Source: Saccopteryx bilineata (lineage: Eukaryota; Chordata; Mammalia; Chiroptera; Emballonuridae). From it: DNA of 64,000 nucleotides. The notes beneath the pieces are model-generated. The model ran no database searches. It was not told the DNA's origin and was given only the letters and a program-made list of their open reading frames with translations. The stretch is from NCBI RefSeq assembly GCF_036850765.1, contig NC_089495.1, forward strand, positions 204,167,847 to 204,231,846, read 5' to 3'. Made by a program: the position numbers and the translations under genes. Position 1 is the first letter of the stretch. Each line of letters starts with the position of its first letter. Positions 9,605 to 21,884 of this stretch are shown here, piece after piece.

Positions 9605-12600
9605 CTGAAAGGAAACAAACAGAGAAACAAAGCCCCCACGGGCCAAGTCAGAGGCCACACGAGGACCCGTGGGACCCCAGCTGTCCCATCAGCCTGGCTC
9701 TGAGTTCCTGCTCTGTCGCTCTTGCTGTGTGTCTTTTTTTTTTTTTTTTTTTTTTTTTCATTTTTCCGAAGCTGGAAACGGGGAGACAGTCAGACAGACT
9801 CCTGCATGCGCCTGACCAGGATCCACCCGGCATGCCCACCAGGGGGCGATGCTTTGCCCCTCTGGGGTGTCACTCTGTTGCAACCAGAGCCATTCTAGCG
9901 CCTGAGCCACAGAGCCTTCCTCAGCGCTGGGCCATCTTTGCTCCAATGGAGCCTTGGCTGCGGGAGGGGAAGAGAGAGACAGAGAGGAAGGAGAGGGAGA
10001 GGGGTGGAGAAGCAGATGGGCGCCTCTCCTGTGTGCCCTGGCTGGGAATCGAACCTGGGTCTCCTGCACACCAGGCTAACACTCTACCACTCAGCCAACC
10101 AGCCAGGGCTCTTGCTGTGTGTCTTGAGGGCAGTCCTTTGCCTCTCTGGGCTCAGTTTCCTACTCTGTCACTAATAGCGCCCACCTCAAAAAAATGCTAC
10201 CGTGAGGATGGCGTGAGGCCACGCAGGCAGAGCTAAGGCACACGGGGTTCGCACTGGACTCGTCCATATGCGGTCGGTGCCATCTCTGTTTTACGGGCGG
10301 GAGTCCAGACCACCGAGTGCCTCCTCCGAGCCCAAGTCTCTCTACGTGTCCTCCACTCCATACCCGCGGGCTCTCACCTCTTGGACCAAGATCTCAGGGG
10401 TGACGTAGCGGAGGTTGACCACGTTGGGAAGGGCGACCCCTATGCCCAAGAGAGCTACAGGCAAGAAGAGAGACACCAGGTTCAGCCAGAAGGCAGCGGC
10501 GCAGCGCCCCCTGGAACCAGGTCTGTGCTGAGGTCCTTGTGTGCAGTGTGACCCTGAGTTCCACTGACACACAAAAGGTGGGAGCCATCGTCACTGTACC
10601 CACCATACAGAAAGGGAATTGGAGGCTAACGTCACGCAGCCCCTGAACAGCCCTGCCAAGGTGTGCGCACAGGCCGCGGGGCTCCGGGGGCTCCCCCCTT
10701 ATCCTCTGAGCCCGGGAGGTGGGGGCGGGGCCGGGATGGCGCCCGGGGCGGGTGTGGCGCACCAGGGGACCCAAGGCACCACACGGAGGGGAGGGCGGGG
10801 CTCACCATTGAGGTGGTCCAGCAGCGGCTTCTCAAACACAGCGCCCATGAGCGCCTGCACTTGATCCACCTGCAGCCACGGAGCCAGGGAGGTGGGGGAC
10901 CACAGGCCCACCCCAGCAAGGGGCCGGGAGAGAGGGACAGGCAGGACACACGTGAACACACAGACGGACACACAGACCACAGAGGCACAGGGGGAAGAAG
11001 GAGGGCAGGTTACCCTTGTCCTGGCTTCAAGCAGAGCCCAGCTCCCCCTAGGGTCGGGTCAGCCTCTGAACATTAGGCGGCCAGGAACCGCTCGCCTGCG
11101 GGGAGGCTGGGAGACCAGCCCCTGACTGACCGGCCCTCACTCACAGTGACCAACCGATGGCCGGCTGTCCTGTTGGCATTGACTGACAGACAGGTGGGAT
11201 GACCAATAGATAAATGGATGGGACGTATTGACTTGCAGGCCAACGGACAAAGGAATGCACAGTGGTAGTGGCCCAGCCATGTCACATGACTGAAGAAGCA
11301 GCCAACACCATCTGACGTTGGCTTGTCCAATTTGCCAATAGTTTCAGTGATTCTTGGGCTGACAGGTCATCAACCGGCAGGAAGAGTGACAGGCAGCCCA
11401 GCTGACTGATGTCACCGAAGTCCTGAGGCTGATTGGGTGACCCGCAGAGGGACATGAGAAAGACTGACTGTCAGTGGATGGACGGCTGACTGACCACTGT
11501 CCCCAAACATCTCAGGATGGAGCCTGGTTATGGTTCATGGCCTGCCCCACCCAGTGAGGGGGTCCCTGGAGACGCCAGCCCCATACTTACATCAATGAAG
11601 CCCACATTGGAGGAGTCCACAGAGAGCTGGACTTCCCTGAAAGGGGAGCAGGAGGGTTAGGGAGTGCTCACCACACCTGGACCATGGCTGCTGGGTCCTA
11701 GGTTCTGTGATGCGTAGCTGCAAGCCCATTGCACAGAGGAACACATTGAGGTTGCTGGGTCCAGGGGGCCTCGCTTACCCCAGCACAGATGTGGTCCCCT
11801 GAAGCTTCGCCTTGGACACGGAGAGCTGGAGCCTAAGGTTCACTACCTGAGCAAGTGGACAGAGCAGGGTCAAAGGGCACAGGGCAATGTGAAACCTTGC
11901 AGCTGACCACCAGCGACCCCTGACTCCCATCCATCGTTCCACTCATTCGGGAGTTTGTGGGGCTCAGGCCAGTGGGGGAGGTGAGCAGTAACCAAAGTCG
12001 CCTGATGGGATCCTTTCTGAGAGTAGCAGGTGCCATGAAGGCAGGGTGTTGGAAAGGAGAGGGCTGATTGGGACCATCTTTCTCAGGGTGGTCCCGGACA
12101 GCTGCCCTGAAGAAGACTGCACCATGTAAGCTGAGACCTGGAAGAGGAGAAGCCAGCCATGCCAAGAGCCAGAGGAATAGTGTCCTAGGCACTGGGTATG
12201 GCATGTGCAAAGGTCCTGGGGCATAAATGTCCTAGAACATTGAAGAAATATAACAAGGAGTCCAGTGTGGACCGAGCGGAGCAAACGAGGAGACTGGGGC
12301 CGGAAGTGAAGTCTCCTTCAGAGTCTTGCCCTCCCATCCAGCCCCCCACCCAGCCCGCCTCACTCACCACGTTGAAGGAGAAAAGGGAATGGAAAGCGGA
12401 GTTGGAGGCCACGGCTAGGACCTCCACGAAGGGCTGCAGCTGCAGTGTGGCGTTGTTGGGATGGAGTGTGACCACAGGTGTGCCACCCAGCTGCACCTTG
12501 AGCACCACGGGCATGGGCTCCGGGAACTGGCGAGCTACCTGGGGAAGCAGAGGGAGAGTGAGGGAGGAGGCCGCCTGGGGGCAGAGGCTGGGTGGGCGCT

Positions 12601-15600
12601 GGAACCTCCCCAGCCCCTGTCCTCGGGGTGCCAGTCTGACGGGACAAGCTGTGCCAGGAGGGTGGGGAGCTCCGTGGAAGGAGCCTCCTGGAGCAGACGA
12701 GGGGTCTGGTCCTCCCCTGGGAGCTAATTCCCAAGCTTGGTTTTGAAGACGGATAAAGGAGAGGAAACAGAACACTACAAGCAGGGCGGTGCTGGGGGTT
12801 TCTCCACAGAGGAGAAAACACCGGGACGTCTGGGTGGGGGAGGGTCACGCCTGAGGTGGAGGGGGCGCAGGTGTGAGGGTCGACGCTAAGCTCCTCTTGG
12901 GATAGCTCTGAGCCAGCAGAGATCCCACAGCCCAGGCAACCCCCCACCCCAATCCTGGGTCTCGACCCCTCGCATGACCAGAAACGTCACCAACCTCGGG
13001 GATGAGCTGGCCCAGCACGGAGGTGTTCAGCGGGTTGTAGTCTGACTTCTGAAATCAGCCCCCCACCCATGACAGCTTTTAGAGTGGCAGCACCTCCTGC
13101 CACCCCACACCCCCCATTTAACCCTTCCAACTGCCCCCCCTTGTGGCCCCAAAGCTCCACCCACCCCACCCACCCACCCACGGTTTGGCCCCTGTGGAGG
13201 CTCCCCAGGCCGGGCAGCAGGTCCCACCCGGCCCCAATCGCCCCGGGCAGCTGGTCGGGCCCTCACCAGCTGCCCTGTGATGTCCAGGTTGAGGGCACCA
13301 GCCTTCTGCAGCAGGAGGAGGGCAGAGTCAAACAGGTCCTGGGAGAGGCCCACGGTTGCCATGACACCGCTGGTGCCCACCTGCTCGGGCAGCAGAAAGG
13401 GGGTGGCGTTCACGGGCAGGACGATCGGCTTGCCCAGGAGGAAGAGCACAGCCTGTGGGGGAGGGGAGAGAAGGAACCACACAGCAGGGTACCAGCAGAG
13501 AGAGGGCTCCATCACGGCACCTGGGCTCTGCGATGCCACCCATTCCAGGATGCCGCGTGTCCAGCCTCGCTCCTGGGACACGTTCCAGCCCTTCTCCTCC
13601 CAGCTTCCCCGCTCTTTCAGGCTTCTTCCAGAACACAGAGGACTCCAGAAGCCTCCAGCCCTGGGTGACAAGGAGGCACTTACATTGACATCCAGGGAAA
13701 TGTAGTCATCGGTGATGCTGGGCGCGGTGATCATGAAGTAGCGGATCTGGGACTCGGGACCCACAGGTTTGAGGCCTCCGTGACACCAGAATGAAGAAGG
13801 ACAGGTGGCAGACTTAGGGTGTGGCACCTACCAGGGCCTCATCTGTCCAGAAAACCCAATTATCTGACCGCCTTGGTTCGCGGGACCCAGGCCAAGGAAC
13901 AAGGAGGTGGGGCAACGCCCCTGGGGAAGCCAGCTGAAGTGGCACAGTGCATGCACCCAAGACTCAGCCCCTCGCCACCTGCTGACTCTTAGTGCAGACA
14001 TCATTCTAACAGTTTCTGGTTTCTGCTTCCCAGTCGGTGGAAGATGAAAGACCCCAAGTTAGAAGGAAGGAGAAGGGTCATATACGAGGTGCAAACAGCC
14101 CTCACCAAGGGCAAGAAGGAACCCCAGAAAAAGAAGGGAGCTCACATTTAACCAAGGTCCAGACATTTGACTTACACTGTCTCTTCCAATCTTCACCACT
14201 GTCCTGTAAGGTTAGGAGGCCATTTCATACACACGCACGCACGCAAACACACACATGCACACACACGCACATGCACACACATGCACACACAAACACACAT
14301 GTACACACACGCACACACATGCACACGCAAACACACATGTACACACACGCGCACATGCACACACAAACACACATGTACACACACGCACACACATGCACAC
14401 GCAAACACACATGTACACACACACGCACACACGCGCATGGTACAATTTGGAGATTCCCGGATTCCACCAATAATTTAGTCATCCTACAGCTGACCTATCA
14501 GGGGTTTATTCTCATCCAGATGGGGGGTCTTGAAGGGTCTTAAGGACCTCAGAGAGTCTCAGAAGTCCCGTCCCCCTCCCCCTTGGACTCCCGGGTCTTA
14601 CCAATTAACGTTCCCAGGTGGACATTGAGGCCCTGGACGAGGTTGGAGACGCTCAGACACAGCTGCGGACAGAGGAGCCTGGGTGAGGGCGGCGCTCAGG
14701 GCTGGGGGGGGCGAGTTTGGGAGGGTTTGGGGTCCCTGTCTGGAAGTCACCCCTAAACTGGACACCAAGGCTTGGAGTCTCTTCCTTTCTCTACCAGCCG
14801 TGGGCATGTTCAGGCACCTCCTCTGGGCGCCGGAGAGTCAGAGGGGAAGCCGGGGCCCACAGGCATCGAGGGAAGGACAGGGCTGCAGGTCACAGCAGAG
14901 GTGGCCGCAGCAGGGCCTGGGCACTGAGGCAGAGAGCCTGCGCCTCCGAGGGCAGCTGCTGGGAGGGTGCTACTCGCCGTGGCAGCAGGCAGCGGCCAGC
15001 AAGCCCGGCCAAGGGAGCGACAGTGTTCTCTTGGGCACCGTAGGCGGCCAGAGAAGCCTACTAGGCTGGGGTCAGTCCCCCAGAAGGCGGGGCAGAGGAG
15101 ACATCGCAAGGTGGGGGTGAGTCACTTCCTGGTCCAGGCTAGAGCAGGGAGGCCAGGCCGGGCGTGGCCAGGAGGCAGAGGAGAGGGCCAGGCTGGGCCA
15201 CCCTCAGCCCTCAAGCCTCAGTTTTCTCATCTGCAAGACTGGGGGATACGGCATACAATGTGTTGTCTTTGGTCTCTACTACTTCCCCTTCAAGCAAGGT
15301 CGGGGTGGGGAAGGAGGGGGCAGGGATGGAGAGCCTGCTCCCCCATCAGCAGTGGGACGCTGGTCCCTGGGGCGCCATCTCTCCCCGTGACTGCCACGGG
15401 CAGCCAGTGACCAGAGCCAAAACAGTGAGAGCAGCAGCAGCACTCGCGCTGCCCCGACGGCCCTAACCTCTCCGTGATGTTAGTGCACCAACCCCACCAC
15501 CGCCCACCCCCTGCGCTGCCGATGCGGAATCGGGGGGCCGAGGGAAAGTGGGCGACTTGGCCGAGGCTTGCAGCTTGCAAGAAGGGGGACCAGGACTCGA

Positions 15601-18600
15601 ACCCAGGCCACGTCTGGCTCCCGTGCCCGTGCCCTTGTCCATTCTCAGTTTTGTCTTCTGTCCGCAGGGACATGGCCCCTGGAAGCGCTGTCTCCATCTC
15701 ACCCTCTAGCATGGCATTGGGGCTGGCCCAGGAGAATGAGGCTCCCTCCCCTGCCACCCCCAAACCGCCCTCGTTTGGGCCTCCCTGTCGCTGCCCTGGA
15801 CCATGGCCACCTCTTCCCCGCTCTCCTGGGGGACGCCCTTCACCTTGTTGCGCAGGACCGCCCTGACGTGTTGCTGCAGCCGGACCAGCAGCGCAGGGGT
15901 CGTGCTGGGGAAGACAGGACAGGGGCCCTGAGCTCCGGGCCGTGCACTCAGGCCTGTCTCCCCTGGCAAAGCCACAGCCCGGGAGAGAAGCCTCACATCC
16001 TCCGCCGGGGGCCAGCGAGTCCCATTGCACACCCCGTCCCAGGCTGGACCCCGTGCCTGGCCCAGCTGTCCCCACAGATGAGGAAACAGCCTCAGAGAAG
16101 AGGTCGCCAGCCTCGGGGTTTGGAAGCGGCTGAGACGTGAGAGCCAGGCCAGGCCGGGGACAGACGGAGAGGGCACTGCCACAGCAGGGCTCAGCCAGGG
16201 CTCTGGTCAGCTGGCCCAGGTTACTCGGAGCCCCGGGAGGTGGGGTTGCTCTGCTTAGGCTCCAGTTCTCCGTGACACACTTAGTCAAGTCCCCTCCTGG
16301 CTCTGGGCCTGTCTCCCCTCGAAGTTGGTGTGTCTCAACAGGGATTTTTAAGACACTTGCTAATATGTTGATCCTGGTAGGATTCCTATGAGACAAAGCT
16401 CAGAGAGGGCCTGGACCACACCCAACACCAAGCACTCAGCACCCAGCACACAGCACCAAGCACCAAGTACACAGCGCCCATCACCAAGCACACAGCACAC
16501 AGCACTCAGCACCAAGCACACAGCGCCCATCACCAAGCACACAGCACCTAGCACTCAGATCACAGCACCCAGCACTCAGCACCAAGCACACAGCACCCAT
16601 CATCAAGCACACAGCACTCAGCACCAAGCACACAGCACCTAGCACCCAGACCACAGCACCCAGCACACAGCACTCAGCACACAGCAGGTGCTCTGGAGGC
16701 GGGAGCTGCTGTCAGCCTTAGACGAGGACATAAAAGGGTCACCTGATACTGTAAGAGGGTGGTGGGTCCCAGCCCCCCTGAGCCTCGGGCTCCCCACCTC
16801 TGGAGGGAAAGGCAGCCCCCTGAAGTTTCTAATAAAGGCATCAGCCCAGAATCTTTTCAAAAGTAGTATGTTTGTGTGCATCGTGCGTCGTCACATGCTG
16901 CAGGGCTGGGCGGTGGAGAGGACAGGGGCACAGGCTGCGTACCCGCTGTGTGACCGTGGGCAAGTCCCTCCCCACTCTGAGCCTCAGTGTGCTCGCCATA
17001 AAGCAGGTGTGACACTGGCGGTCTCTAGACCTGTTGTGGTGACCGGATGAAGGCTTGAGTAGGAAGCTCAAGAAATGACCACAGCCTGGGGCACCCACCT
17101 GTGACCACCACTCAGCACGATGGCGTTGTTGAAGAGGGAGAAGCAGGAGGAGATGCTGACCACGGGGGTCCCGATGGAGCCCTGGGCCACACGGGCATCA
17201 GCCAGCAGCACCACGGGCAGGACCAGCTCCAGGGGCTCGGGGACTCTACGAAGATGCCCGTCCTGAGCTCCCACGGCACTGCCCAGCAGAGCCCACGTTG
17301 ACCAGTGCGAGTCCCTGCAAACCCCCAGCTCAAGCCGGGCCCCCACTCGACACAGAAGGGACCCCTACTCAGCATGAGACGGCCCCACCTGAGGCCCCCA
17401 CACTCCACTGAGGGTCACAGGCTCCCCACACCCTCTCACTGCTAGACCCTGTGCAAGCCGTTCCCACTCTGGCCCTTAGTTTCCTCTTCTGTACAGTGGA
17501 CGTAAGACCGGTGGTGCTGACCTCCCGGCCCTGTGCCGAAGTCTCCCATGAGGCCGTCACGTGAAAACACCCTGCAAGGAGCCTGGCCCACTGTCATCTC
17601 TGATAAAATGGTGCTGTCAGGACTGAGGACTTAAAACAACACGTCCCTCTGAAAGCCCAGCTCATAGTTTGAAAATTAAATAATATGAAGTGTCCAAGGC
17701 ACGGAAAGAATTCTAATAGCTATGTTTATCGAGCACGTACTACGCGCCTTGTACTATGAGAGGGATGACGTCATGTTAATTACAGCGACGAATCCATTCG
17801 CTGCAAGCCTCAAAGCTTGGCTGTGAAAATTCAACCCATTTTACAGAGGAGAAAACTGAGGGTTTGGAGAAGTGAAGTCCCCGAAACATCCTCCTTCCTC
17901 AGCCTCCACGGCAAGGAGACCCACTCACCGAAAGACCTTGAGAGTAAAATTGGCTGCAGCCAACAAGCGCACCCCAAAATCGGCGATGAACTTCAGGTGG
18001 AGGCGGGGCACCTGGACATTCAGAATCTGGACCCTGCAGGGTAGGAGCGGAGGGGACAAGGAAACCACCATGACATTGACTCCACGGCGGGTGCCCTAAG
18101 CCCTATCCACATGGTCAATGTGATAAAGAATGAACCTTCTGACAATTGGAAACATGGGATGTGGAAGAAGCAGTGAGCTCCCCGTCACAGAGGGTATGCA
18201 AGCCATGCATGGACAGCCAGTTTGTGGGGGAAAGATGCAGAGTGGGCTCTAGCCCTGGACAGCAATTGGGTGAGATGGTGTCTGATGTCTTGGGGGCGGG
18301 GGGTAGTGTCTGAATGAGGTCTGGAAAGAAAGACTTTGAGGTCCACAGAAGGCAGAAATCCCCTTGATACCATTCTAGTCAACAGCCCCGGCTTGTAGCC
18401 CTCCAGCAACAGGAAATTCACTCCCTTCAGATGCGTCCCTTCTGATTGCCGAGCACTTATTTTTTCCCTACCTGGCAGTCATTTTTCTTTTCCCTGAACC
18501 GTAGTAGTAGTGTGGGAGGGCGATTCAGACACTACCAATGGTGTACAGTTTAAAAGTCACATCAGAACTCCACCCTCATAAGCTCTCGCTGTTTGCACTT

Positions 18601-21600
18601 GGGTGTTTCGTTCTTCCGTGACTCCCCTTGGGACCCAGGCTAACCTGAAACCTGTTTCTTTCCACTGGACAGCCATCCTGCATGTGTTCCCACGCCTACA
18701 GACAAGGACCCTCAGCGGTGCATTTAAACAGCCACGTGCAGTCTGTTGCATGGCCAGACTACAGAGCATGTAGGAGCCCTGGGTGGTCGGGGATCGCTGT
18801 TCCTCCCAGTTCTCCACCGGTTCCGACTATGCTGTGAGGAGCATTGCAGCCACACAGGGGCCTCGGCCTGGGGGACCTGCAAGCCAGCGGCTCTTCGACC
18901 CAGCCAGCGTTTGAAAGTTATAAATCTTGTTTAATTATATAGTTGCCATCGTTCAAACCTTGATAGATTTTATAACTTCTCGTGGGACTCCAAAGGTCTG
19001 ACTGTGGTGAGTCTGTGTCCCCACCTGGATGGGGCAACTGGCTCAGCCCCTGGAGGCGTCCGAGTTTGAGACGTCCCTCCCTATCTCTCCCTTTGAGGTC
19101 TCTGCGCATTGCAAGGGGCTGTGGAGGTTAAATTAGGCTCAGACTGGTGCCCTAAATTTTCTGATTTTTTGTGTCGAACTTTTGGATGGAGTAGCCAAGA
19201 GCCCTTCCAACCCCGGGGGCCCAGGAGCCAAACAGTCTTGGCCCTTAGGGGCAGAAATCTTCCAAACCAGAGGCTCCAGTCTCCCATGGCTCCACCTTGG
19301 TCCCATCTCCTAAATTCTCTTGTGACCACTCACGTAGTGGGCGCGACTAGCTAACCTGGTGAGGGAAGCCTCAGCTAGCCGTCGGGGGGACACCTTCACC
19401 TCCAGATGAGGGTACTCATCCAGTGCGGGGAGCGTTTCCTCCCGTGGGTGAGAACATTCCCCTGCCAGGTGCGCACACTCGCCCGGTGACAGGAGCACCT
19501 TAACCGGAGAACGGAGAACGGGCGGGCGCACTCACCTGGTGGGCTGCAGCTCCTCTCCGCGCCGGTCCAGGAAGTGTGGGACTGTGACCTGCAGGGCGCG
19601 CTGCAGAGGGGCTCTTCCGAGGTCAGACACTGTGGGGCCGAAGCCGGCAAGGCTGGGCTGCTCACAGGAGCCACCAAAGCGGACCCGTCAGCCACCACCC
19701 ACCCTGCGTCCTGAGCCGAGAGGTCTCGGAGACTGGAAGGGGCAGACTTGCCCCCTGGGCACACGGGGGCCAGCTGGCTGCCCATGAGCCTTCCAGGGAG
19801 GGGCGCACTGCTCACACCAGGCCTGCGAGGCATGCCTTCCTCTCTCTCTCAGACACTCCATGTCCTACGTGACTACCCTGCCCGTCAGAAACAACAACAC
19901 CCTTTGCCCTTTTCCAAGACTCTGATGAGATCTCACCTCCTCTGGAGCCTCCCAAGTCCCCAAGGAAGGGGTCCCCTAGCCAAACAGGGGCAGGGAGGCC
20001 TGGAGGGCTAGAGGCTGAGGACCCTGGAGTCCCTCAGATTCTGGGTGCAAACCTCGGCTCTCTTACTATCTGTGTGGCTGCTCTGTGCCTCAGTTTCCCC
20101 ACCTATAAATAGGCAGTGATTGTGACGGCACTTATCACATAGGGTCCTTGTAACGACTCAGTGAACAATTAATGTTTTGCTCTCTAAATAGCGACTTTGT
20201 GATAATAAATGCTATCATTCAGCAGTGCTTCCTTTGTGCCGGGCCCTGTCCTCACAACTCTGTGCCGTGGGTTCTATCTCATGCCCAGTTTCCCGAGAAG
20301 TGAGGACACCTGGCGAGGAGAAGTCGGGTCTGGGCCGGGGCACCTGGCCACCAGGCCCGGGGCCTGCTCACACCCGGCGCCGCTGGGAGGTACTGGCGGA
20401 TGGGAACGGATTGGAAGAGGGGTGAGCATGCTACGAGATGGCAGGCGGGAGTCAGAGGCCCGAGCTCCGCTCAGACTCACCACCGCGGGCCTGGGAACGT
20501 CCCCGGACCTCCCTGGGCCTCGGTTTCCCCACGCCCAAGCATGAGGCAGCGGTTTCTGTGTTCCCGGTGCCCCTCTCCAGCCTGACCGCTGGTGGCTGGG
20601 CCGAGACTCACAGCCAGGCCTCTGGGCTTCCTCGACAGTGTCCCCCGCACTGGGCTTGATAGAGGACACTGTTAGGAGGCCACCCGGCCGGGCCTTGGAA
20701 AGAGGCCTGTGGGACGTGGGCCTCCTGCCAGACGTGCGCTGAGAACAAACACGGGCAGGTGCACCCGGAGGGCTCTGTGGGACAAAGGAGGCTCACAGGG
20801 GACAGGTGGAGAGGAGGTGGCCAGCGGAGGGCAGTGGCCTCACGCCCAGGCCTGCAGGCGTCCATGCCCAGTACCAGGTGTCAGTCACGCTCTGACACAG
20901 ATCACTGACACCTTTCCCCAACCTCCTGTTTGCTCAGATGCAAGGTCCTGAAAGGCTCTGTGTGCCCCGGGGGACCCTGCGGCTTCCCTCAGCCACTGCC
21001 TCGCTGCTTTGTGGCCTGGGCCACTGAAAGTCCCTTCTACTGTCTGACCTGAGTCCCTCCCACTGCAATCTGAGTTTGGTGTGGCCTCAGGGGAAACAGC
21101 TTTTGATTTATCACCCCTAACCCAGCTTCAAGACCCCAAAAGCCTGCCCAGGGGCAGTGGGGAGCAGCTTCTGTGCCTCCCTGGGCCTAGGTTTCCCCAG
21201 GGGACGGAGCAGAGTCACAGGGCAGGGTCCTCTTCTGGGCAGGGAGAGGGGTTGGTTCTTCCCACCGTGAGCCCAGCAGCGGTCTAACTCCAGGACGCTC
21301 CCCCAGGACCCTGCTAGACATGCCTTCCCCAGCACGCATGTGCACGCAGACCCCCACCCCTGCACACACGTGCATACCGAGGGGGTGGGGCCACACCTTG
21401 TACGCACACACGTCCGTGGTCGCTCAAGCACACCTCCATGAATTCTCAGACTGACACACAGACACACACAAGCGAAAGCAGCCACTCAGATTGGCCCAGG
21501 ACCACCCCACTAGGCCCGGGAGCACAGTCATGCGGGTACGCTTAGACAACAGACAACATCCACCCCCACTCGTGCATTCACTTGATAAATATGTGTCAGG

Positions 21601-21884
21601 AACTGCTTGGCAGCCAGGGATGCATAAGCCAGTGACGGATAAGGTCCGGATCTTCAGGGGCTTCTGGGTTCACAGATGCACATGCACACTTAGGGTTATA
21701 CACACATGCAGACGGAGCCTCGCTTGTACATGCCCGTGCTACACACGCGGAACAGCACAGTGGCTCATCTCTTACCATAGCTCAGCACGGCCTTGTTGAG
21801 TCTGACCACGGTGCCCGGCGTGGTGGCACTGCCCATGGGCAGCAGCACAGCCAGCAGCAGGCCCAGCCTGCATGCCGGAGCCAT
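9563..21884 (-). CDS. BPIFB2: BPIFB2, BPI fold-containing family B member 2 (complete, 15 coding exons)
   Basis: Fifteen minus-strand coding exons join in frame to 1,377 nt, that is 458 codons plus stop, the length I recall for human BPIFB2. Residues 1-20 form a signal peptide ([20 protein letters not shown]), so the product should be secreted. The BPI fold is recognisable throughout: [63 protein letters not shown] and the C-terminal [12 protein letters not shown]. Cys137 (SISSCF) and Cys174 (KLCLSVSN) form the conserved BPI disulfide. Potential N-glycosylation sites are Asn96, Asn238, Asn293 and Asn332. All borders are GT-AG. The ATG exon has a good acceptor 28 bases upstream of the ATG, so a non-coding first exon is inferred farther right. 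The family binds lipid or microbial surface ligands; the exact role of BPIFB2 is unsettled. No disabling change was found. Confidence 0.97.
9736..10108 (-). mobile_element. Bat tRNA-derived SINE (CCTGGCCGGTTGGCTCAG family) in last BPIFB2 intron
   Basis: Reverse-oriented full-length copy with a perfect 17-bp target duplication CTCTTGCTGTGTGTCTT (9719-9735 and 10109-10125). It starts about 130 bp upstream of the last BPIFB2 exon. Confidence 0.92.
10203..10268 (+). repeat. 66-bp direct duplication, copy 2 (in last BPIFB2 intron)
   Basis: Second copy of the 66-bp block, 1,221 bp from the first and in the same orientation. Each copy lies a little downstream of a reverse-oriented SINE and MIR-like sequence, but those flanks are not identical. 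Confidence 0.93.
10378..10454 (-). CDS. BPIFB2: BPIFB2 coding exon 14
   Basis: Residues 420-445, [19 protein letters not shown]. The acceptor is CCTGTAG and the donor GTGAGA. Confidence 0.95.
10806..10869 (-). CDS. BPIFB2: BPIFB2 coding exon 13
   Basis: Residues 399-419, [20 protein letters not shown], a family signature in the C-terminal barrel. The acceptor is GGCTGCAG and the donor GTGAGC. Confidence 0.96.
11591..11636 (-). CDS. BPIFB2: BPIFB2 coding exon 12
   Basis: Residues 383-398, [14 protein letters not shown]. The acceptor is CCTTTCAG and the donor GTAAGT. It is only 46 bp. Confidence 0.94.
11779..11846 (-). CDS. BPIFB2: BPIFB2 coding exon 11
   Basis: Residues 361-382, [17 protein letters not shown]. 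The acceptor is TTGCTCAG and the donor GTAAGC. Confidence 0.95.
12368..12538 (-). CDS. BPIFB2: BPIFB2 coding exon 10
   Basis: Residues 304-360, [18 protein letters not shown] through [16 protein letters not shown], with an Asn332 glycosylation site. The acceptor is CTTCCCCAG and the donor GTGAGT. Confidence 0.96.
12995..13048 (-). CDS. BPIFB2: BPIFB2 coding exon 9
   Basis: Residues 286-303, [18 protein letters not shown], with the Asn293 glycosylation site. The acceptor is GATTTCAG; the donor GTTGGT departs from consensus at +3. Confidence 0.95.
13267..13452 (-). CDS. BPIFB2: BPIFB2 coding exon 8
   Basis: Residues 224-285, the largest coding exon. The acceptor is CCCCCACAG and the donor GTGAGG. 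It contains [13 protein letters not shown] (Asn238 glycosylation site) and [16 protein letters not shown] of the second barrel. Confidence 0.96.
13684..13775 (-). CDS. BPIFB2: BPIFB2 coding exon 7
   Basis: Residues 193-223, including [17 protein letters not shown] and DDYISLDVN, with a GTAAGT donor. The acceptor (TCACGGAG) is the weakest in the gene, but it is the only one that restores the frame left by exon 6. Confidence 0.93.
14228..14440. repeat. CA-rich microsatellite with higher-order periodicity
   Basis: CA dinucleotides interspersed with ATGCACACGC and AAACACACATGTACAC blocks that themselves recur. It lies in the BPIFB2 intron between coding exons 6 and 7. Confidence 0.92.
14602..14662 (-). 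CDS. BPIFB2: BPIFB2 coding exon 6 (conserved Cys174)
   Basis: The acceptor is GTCCGCAG and the donor GTAAGA. It encodes [20 protein letters not shown], placing the second disulfide cysteine right after the exon 5 helix. Confidence 0.95.
15844..15904 (-). CDS. BPIFB2: BPIFB2 coding exon 5
   Basis: The acceptor is CTTCCCCAG and the donor GTGAAG. It encodes residues 152-172, [19 protein letters not shown], the long helix before the second cysteine. Confidence 0.95.
16417..16690. repeat. Minisatellite of CAGCAC/CAAGCACA units
   Basis: Variable 7-17-bp units such as CAGCACCAAGCACACAG repeat about 270 bp in the BPIFB2 intron between coding exons 4 and 5. The units are interchanged rather than a single clean period. 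Confidence 0.9.
16920..17060. repeat. MIR-type SINE relic
   Basis: The text GCTGTGTGACCGTGGGCAAG followed by TCTGAGCCTCAGTGTGCTCG is the MIR core, in the BPIFB2 intron next to coding exon 4. Confidence 0.6.
17099..17245 (-). CDS. BPIFB2: BPIFB2 coding exon 4 (conserved Cys137)
   Basis: The acceptor is CTTCGTAG and the donor GTGGGT. It encodes [18 protein letters not shown] and [10 protein letters not shown] with the first cysteine of the BPI disulfide. Confidence 0.96.
17690..17880. repeat. MIR/L2-like relic
   Basis: TTTATCGAGCACGTACTACG followed later by CCCATTTTACAGAGGAGAAA resembles an old MIR 3' half. It is diverged, close to BPIFB2 coding exon 3. Confidence 0.5.
17929..18033 (-). CDS. 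BPIFB2: BPIFB2 coding exon 3
   Basis: The acceptor is CCCTGCAG and the donor GTGAGT. It encodes [17 protein letters not shown] and the Asn96 glycosylation site (ANFTL). It is 105 bp, as in BPIFB6. Confidence 0.96.
18034..19535. other. BPIFB2 intron between coding exons 2 and 3
   Basis: About 1.5 kb with no recognisable exon, young SINE or tandem repeat. Short open frames lack splice sites that fit the gene. Confidence 0.6.
19536..19629 (-). CDS. BPIFB2: BPIFB2 coding exon 2
   Basis: The acceptor is CCCCACAG and the donor GTGAGT. It encodes [18 protein letters not shown] of the first barrel and completes the codon split after Tyr36. Confidence 0.96.
19630..21775. other. First coding intron of BPIFB2
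   Basis: Contains MIR/L2-like sequence (about 20030-20250) and short CA-rich patches near 21310-21480 and 21680-21750. No additional BPIFB2 exon is needed: exon 1 and 2 phases match. Confidence 0.6.
21776..21884 (-). CDS. BPIFB2: BPIFB2 coding exon 1 (start codon, signal peptide)
   Basis: Residues 1-36 plus one base, with a GTAAGA donor. The exon itself probably extends to 21912, where a pyrimidine-rich CCCACAG acceptor lies on the minus strand. Confidence 0.96.
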
